A DNA stretch of 64,000 bases from assembly GCF_900290235.1 (NCBI RefSeq), contig NZ_OLMK01000034.1, positions 1-64,000 of the forward strand. The letters run 5' to 3'. Shown piece by piece: positions 62,586 to 64,000 of the stretch. Every line of letters begins with the position of its first letter. The stretch's first letter is position 1. The notes under the pieces are model-generated. The model did not search any database. It was not told the DNA's origin and saw only the letters and a program-made list of their open reading frames with translations. Origin of the DNA: Streptomyces sp. MA5143a (lineage in GTDB: Bacteria; Actinomycetota; Actinomycetes; Streptomycetales; Streptomycetaceae). The translations under genes were made by a program, and so were the position numbers.

Positions 62586-62603
62586 CATTGAAGCGCTTCA
62601 ATG
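62586..62603. promoter_or_regulatory. LacI-type operator of the transporter operon
   Basis: CATTGAAGCGCTTCAATG, an 18-bp perfect palindrome with the central CG typical of LacI/GalR operators, 27 bp upstream of the lipoprotein start. A related site is at 63886-63903 before the lacI gene. Confidence 0.85.
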
Positions 62604-62677
62604 TTGCCCCGGAACCTACGGCCCGCTACGCGACCATGTCAAGAATGATTCGCCGGTATTTCCGAACCGCAATGTGC

Positions 62678-62744
62678 CCGTCCCGGCAGAGAACAGGTGC
62701 CCCCCGAGTCGGAGACGGGGGGCACCTGTTCTCTGCCGGGACGG
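62678..62744. terminator. Very long perfect hairpin (29-bp arms)
   Basis: Positions 62678-62706 are fully complementary to 62716-62744, loop of 9 nt (62707-62715), with no T tract. It lies 10 bp after the lacI stop codon and insulates it from the transporter operon. Confidence 0.85.
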
Positions 62745-62754
62745 ATGGGGCGAC

Positions 62755-63798
62755 TCAGTGCGGCGCGCTGGCCCGGACGATCAGCTCCGGTTCGAGCACG
62801 ACGGTCGCATGCCGGTGCTGCGCGCCCGAGGCCACCTCGTCCAACAGCAGTCGCATCGCTTCCTGCCCCATCGCCCGCCCCGGCAGGTCCACCGCGGTCA
62901 GGGGAACGGCCGCGGATCCGGCTGTCCGGTTGTTCTCGCATCCGACGATCGCGATCCGGCCGGGCACGTCCGTGCCCGCCACCGTGTGCAGTTCGTGGAT
63001 GATGCCGTTGGCCAGCTCGTCGGTGACGACGACCAGACCGTCCGGCAGGTCGTCGGGCTCCCGTCCGGCGAGCGCCCGGCCGACCAGGTGCCCGTGCGCC
63101 GTGGTGAGGCCGGCGCTGTCGATCTCCTCCAGCGCCACACGTCCGCCGGTCTCCTCGACCGCCGCGCGCACCCCCCTGCGGCGGTCACGCACGGGCTGGT
63201 AGTCGTCGTGCGCGACCACGTACGCCAGCCTGGTGCGGCCCGTGTCGATGAGGTGGCGGGCCGCCAGATACCCCACGTGTTCGTTGTTGACCAGCACCGA
63301 GCAGCACGTGCCCGGCCGCGGCGCGTAGTTGAGGAGCACGATCTGACGTCCGTGCGAGCGCATCCGGGCGATGCCCTCGGTGGAGTCCTCCATCGGAGCC
63401 AGCAGCACGCCGGTCACCCGGGCCTCGTCGAACACGTCCAGGTAGTCGTTCTGGAGTCCCATGTCGCACGCCGTGTTCGCGAGCAGCAGGTTGAGGCCGG
63501 CCGTGCGGGCAGCCTCCTGCGCGCCGTGCGCCATGTCGATGAACAGCGAGTTCTCGATGTCCGCGAGCACCATGCCGACACTGTCGTTGGACCCCGAGGC
63601 CAATGAGCGGGCCGCGTCGTTGCGCACGAAACCCAGCCGGCTTATGGCCTCACGCACGCGCTGCGCGGTCACGGGGCTGACCTTGGCCGGATGGTTCAGG
63701 ACGTTGGAAACCGTTCCGAGCGAGACGCCCGCCGCCTTCGCGACATCCTGCATGCTCGGACCGGCATGTCCCTGTGCTCGTGGACCTGCGGCTGCCAC
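62755..63798 (-). CDS. LacI family transcription repressor
   Basis: A 347-residue regulator. The helix-turn-helix with hinge is MQDVAKAAGVSLGTVSNVLNHPAKVSPVTAQRVREAISRLGFVRNDAARSLASGSN; the effector-binding PBP1-like domain starts at SVGMVLADIENSLFIDMAHGAQ and ends IVGCENNRTAGSAAVPLTAVDLPGRAMGQEAMRLLL. It should repress the transporter-GH78-GH43 genes until a sugar binds. GTG start with GAGGAG four bases upstream. The operator variant upstream of it suggests autorepression. Confidence 0.93.
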   Translation of the reverse strand: MAAAGPRAQGHAGPSMQDVAKAAGVSLGTVSNVLNHPAKVSPVTAQRVREAISRLGFVRNDAARSLASGSNDSVGMVLADIENSLFIDMAHGAQEAARTAGLNLLLANTACDMGLQNDYLDVFDEARVTGVLLAPMEDSTEGIARMRSHGRQIVLLNYAPRPGTCCSVLVNNEHVGYLAARHLIDTGRTRLAYVVAHDDYQPVRDRRRGVRAAVEETGGRVALEEIDSAGLTTAHGHLVGRALAGREPDDLPDGLVVVTDELANGIIHELHTVAGTDVPGRIAIVGCENNRTAGSAAVPLTAVDLPGRAMGQEAMRLLLDEVASGAQHRHATVVLEPELIVRASAPH

Positions 63799-64000
63799 GA
63801 CGCTCCTCGGCTTCCGGTCTCCTTCGAACTGGACACGTCACTGACAGGGCCCAGTCGGTGTGAACACCCGCAGGATACACGCTGGCGTTAAAGCGCTCCA
63901 ACGTCTGTAGGTGACTCACACCCCGGAACTCGCTGGATGCGAGCCCATATGCCCGGCTCGCGGGGTTTTGACTGGTGTGCTCGCGAGCTGTCAGTCTCCG
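63799..64000. other. lacI upstream region
   Basis: About 200 bp ending the window. Apart from the operator at 63886-63903 I see no gene in it. Confidence 0.5.
63886..63903. promoter_or_regulatory. LacI-type operator, variant, before lacI
   Basis: CGTTAAAGCGCTCCAACG matches the core AAGCGCT of the 62586 site; the half-sites agree at 7 of 9 positions. Likely autoregulation. Confidence 0.7.

Noticed and set aside
62560..62601. Start of the sugar-binding lipoprotein at ATG 62601
   Set aside because: That ATG lies inside the palindromic LacI operator, and GTG 62559 has a GAGGAG site and gives a proper lipoprotein leader.

Overview
The window reads as chromosomal DNA of a Streptomyces-like actinomycete. 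GC content is very high with strong third-position GC bias, GTG/TTG starts and GTGA/ATGA start-stop overlaps are common, and lineage-typical proteins are present (NsdB-type regulator, SsgA-like protein, DUF397, DUF574 methyltransferase, PAS-PP2C phosphatases, TPR kinase). I see no rRNA, tRNA, CRISPR array, transposase or phage gene. All functions are read from the sequence by family recognition; no database search was run.

Layout. 1-18.5 kb: ordinary accessory and developmental genes: a GNAT acetyltransferase running off the left edge, a secreted S33 peptidase, a small secreted protein, a baeRF-type protein, an SsgA-like protein, a PAS-PP2C phosphatase, NsdB, a phosphotransferase, a periplasmic-binding-fold protein, a secreted peptidoglycan amidase, a CGNR zinc-finger protein, and a glycosylation trio (polytopic membrane protein, GtrA, GT2). 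18.6-33.6 kb: an acyl-CoA metabolism region with two thiolase-fold proteins lacking the usual cysteine, a tandem OB-fold (DUF35) partner, enoyl-CoA hydratase, three AMP-binding acyl-CoA ligases, nitronate monooxygenase, an alpha/beta hydrolase and a secreted penicillin-acylase-family enzyme. Two of its promoter regions share a 17-bp palindrome, suggesting a common regulator.

33.7-44.3 kb: a Ser/Thr kinase gene overlaps the gene for a membrane protein carrying a Thr-Thr repeat array. Divergent from it lie sigK-rskA (ECF sigma and anti-sigma factor). Convergent with these is a six-gene overlapping operon: FAD oxidoreductase, DUF1365, two cyclopropane-synthase-like methyltransferases, DUF1295, hydrolase. 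This mirrors the Mycobacterium tuberculosis SigK locus (Rv0449c-Rv0444c). Similar -35/-10 motifs precede both sigK and the operon. The DUF1295 gene carries a 195-bp inverted-repeat element inserted in frame.

44.4-53.3 kb: flavodoxin-type reductase, an epoxide-hydrolase remnant, a large membrane PAS-PP2C phosphatase, a phytoene-desaturase-like flavoprotein, a TPR kinase and a DUF2236 protein. 53.4-55.3 kb: a TetR regulator divergent from a 33-codon ORF translationally coupled to an HSL-type esterase, with a perfect palindrome between. 55.3-64 kb: a LacI-controlled plant-polysaccharide locus (substrate-binding lipoprotein, two permeases, GH78 rhamnosidase, GH43-CBM13 secreted hydrolase) with matching operators before the transporter and the lacI gene; no ATPase is encoded, as expected if a shared MsiK-type ATPase is used.
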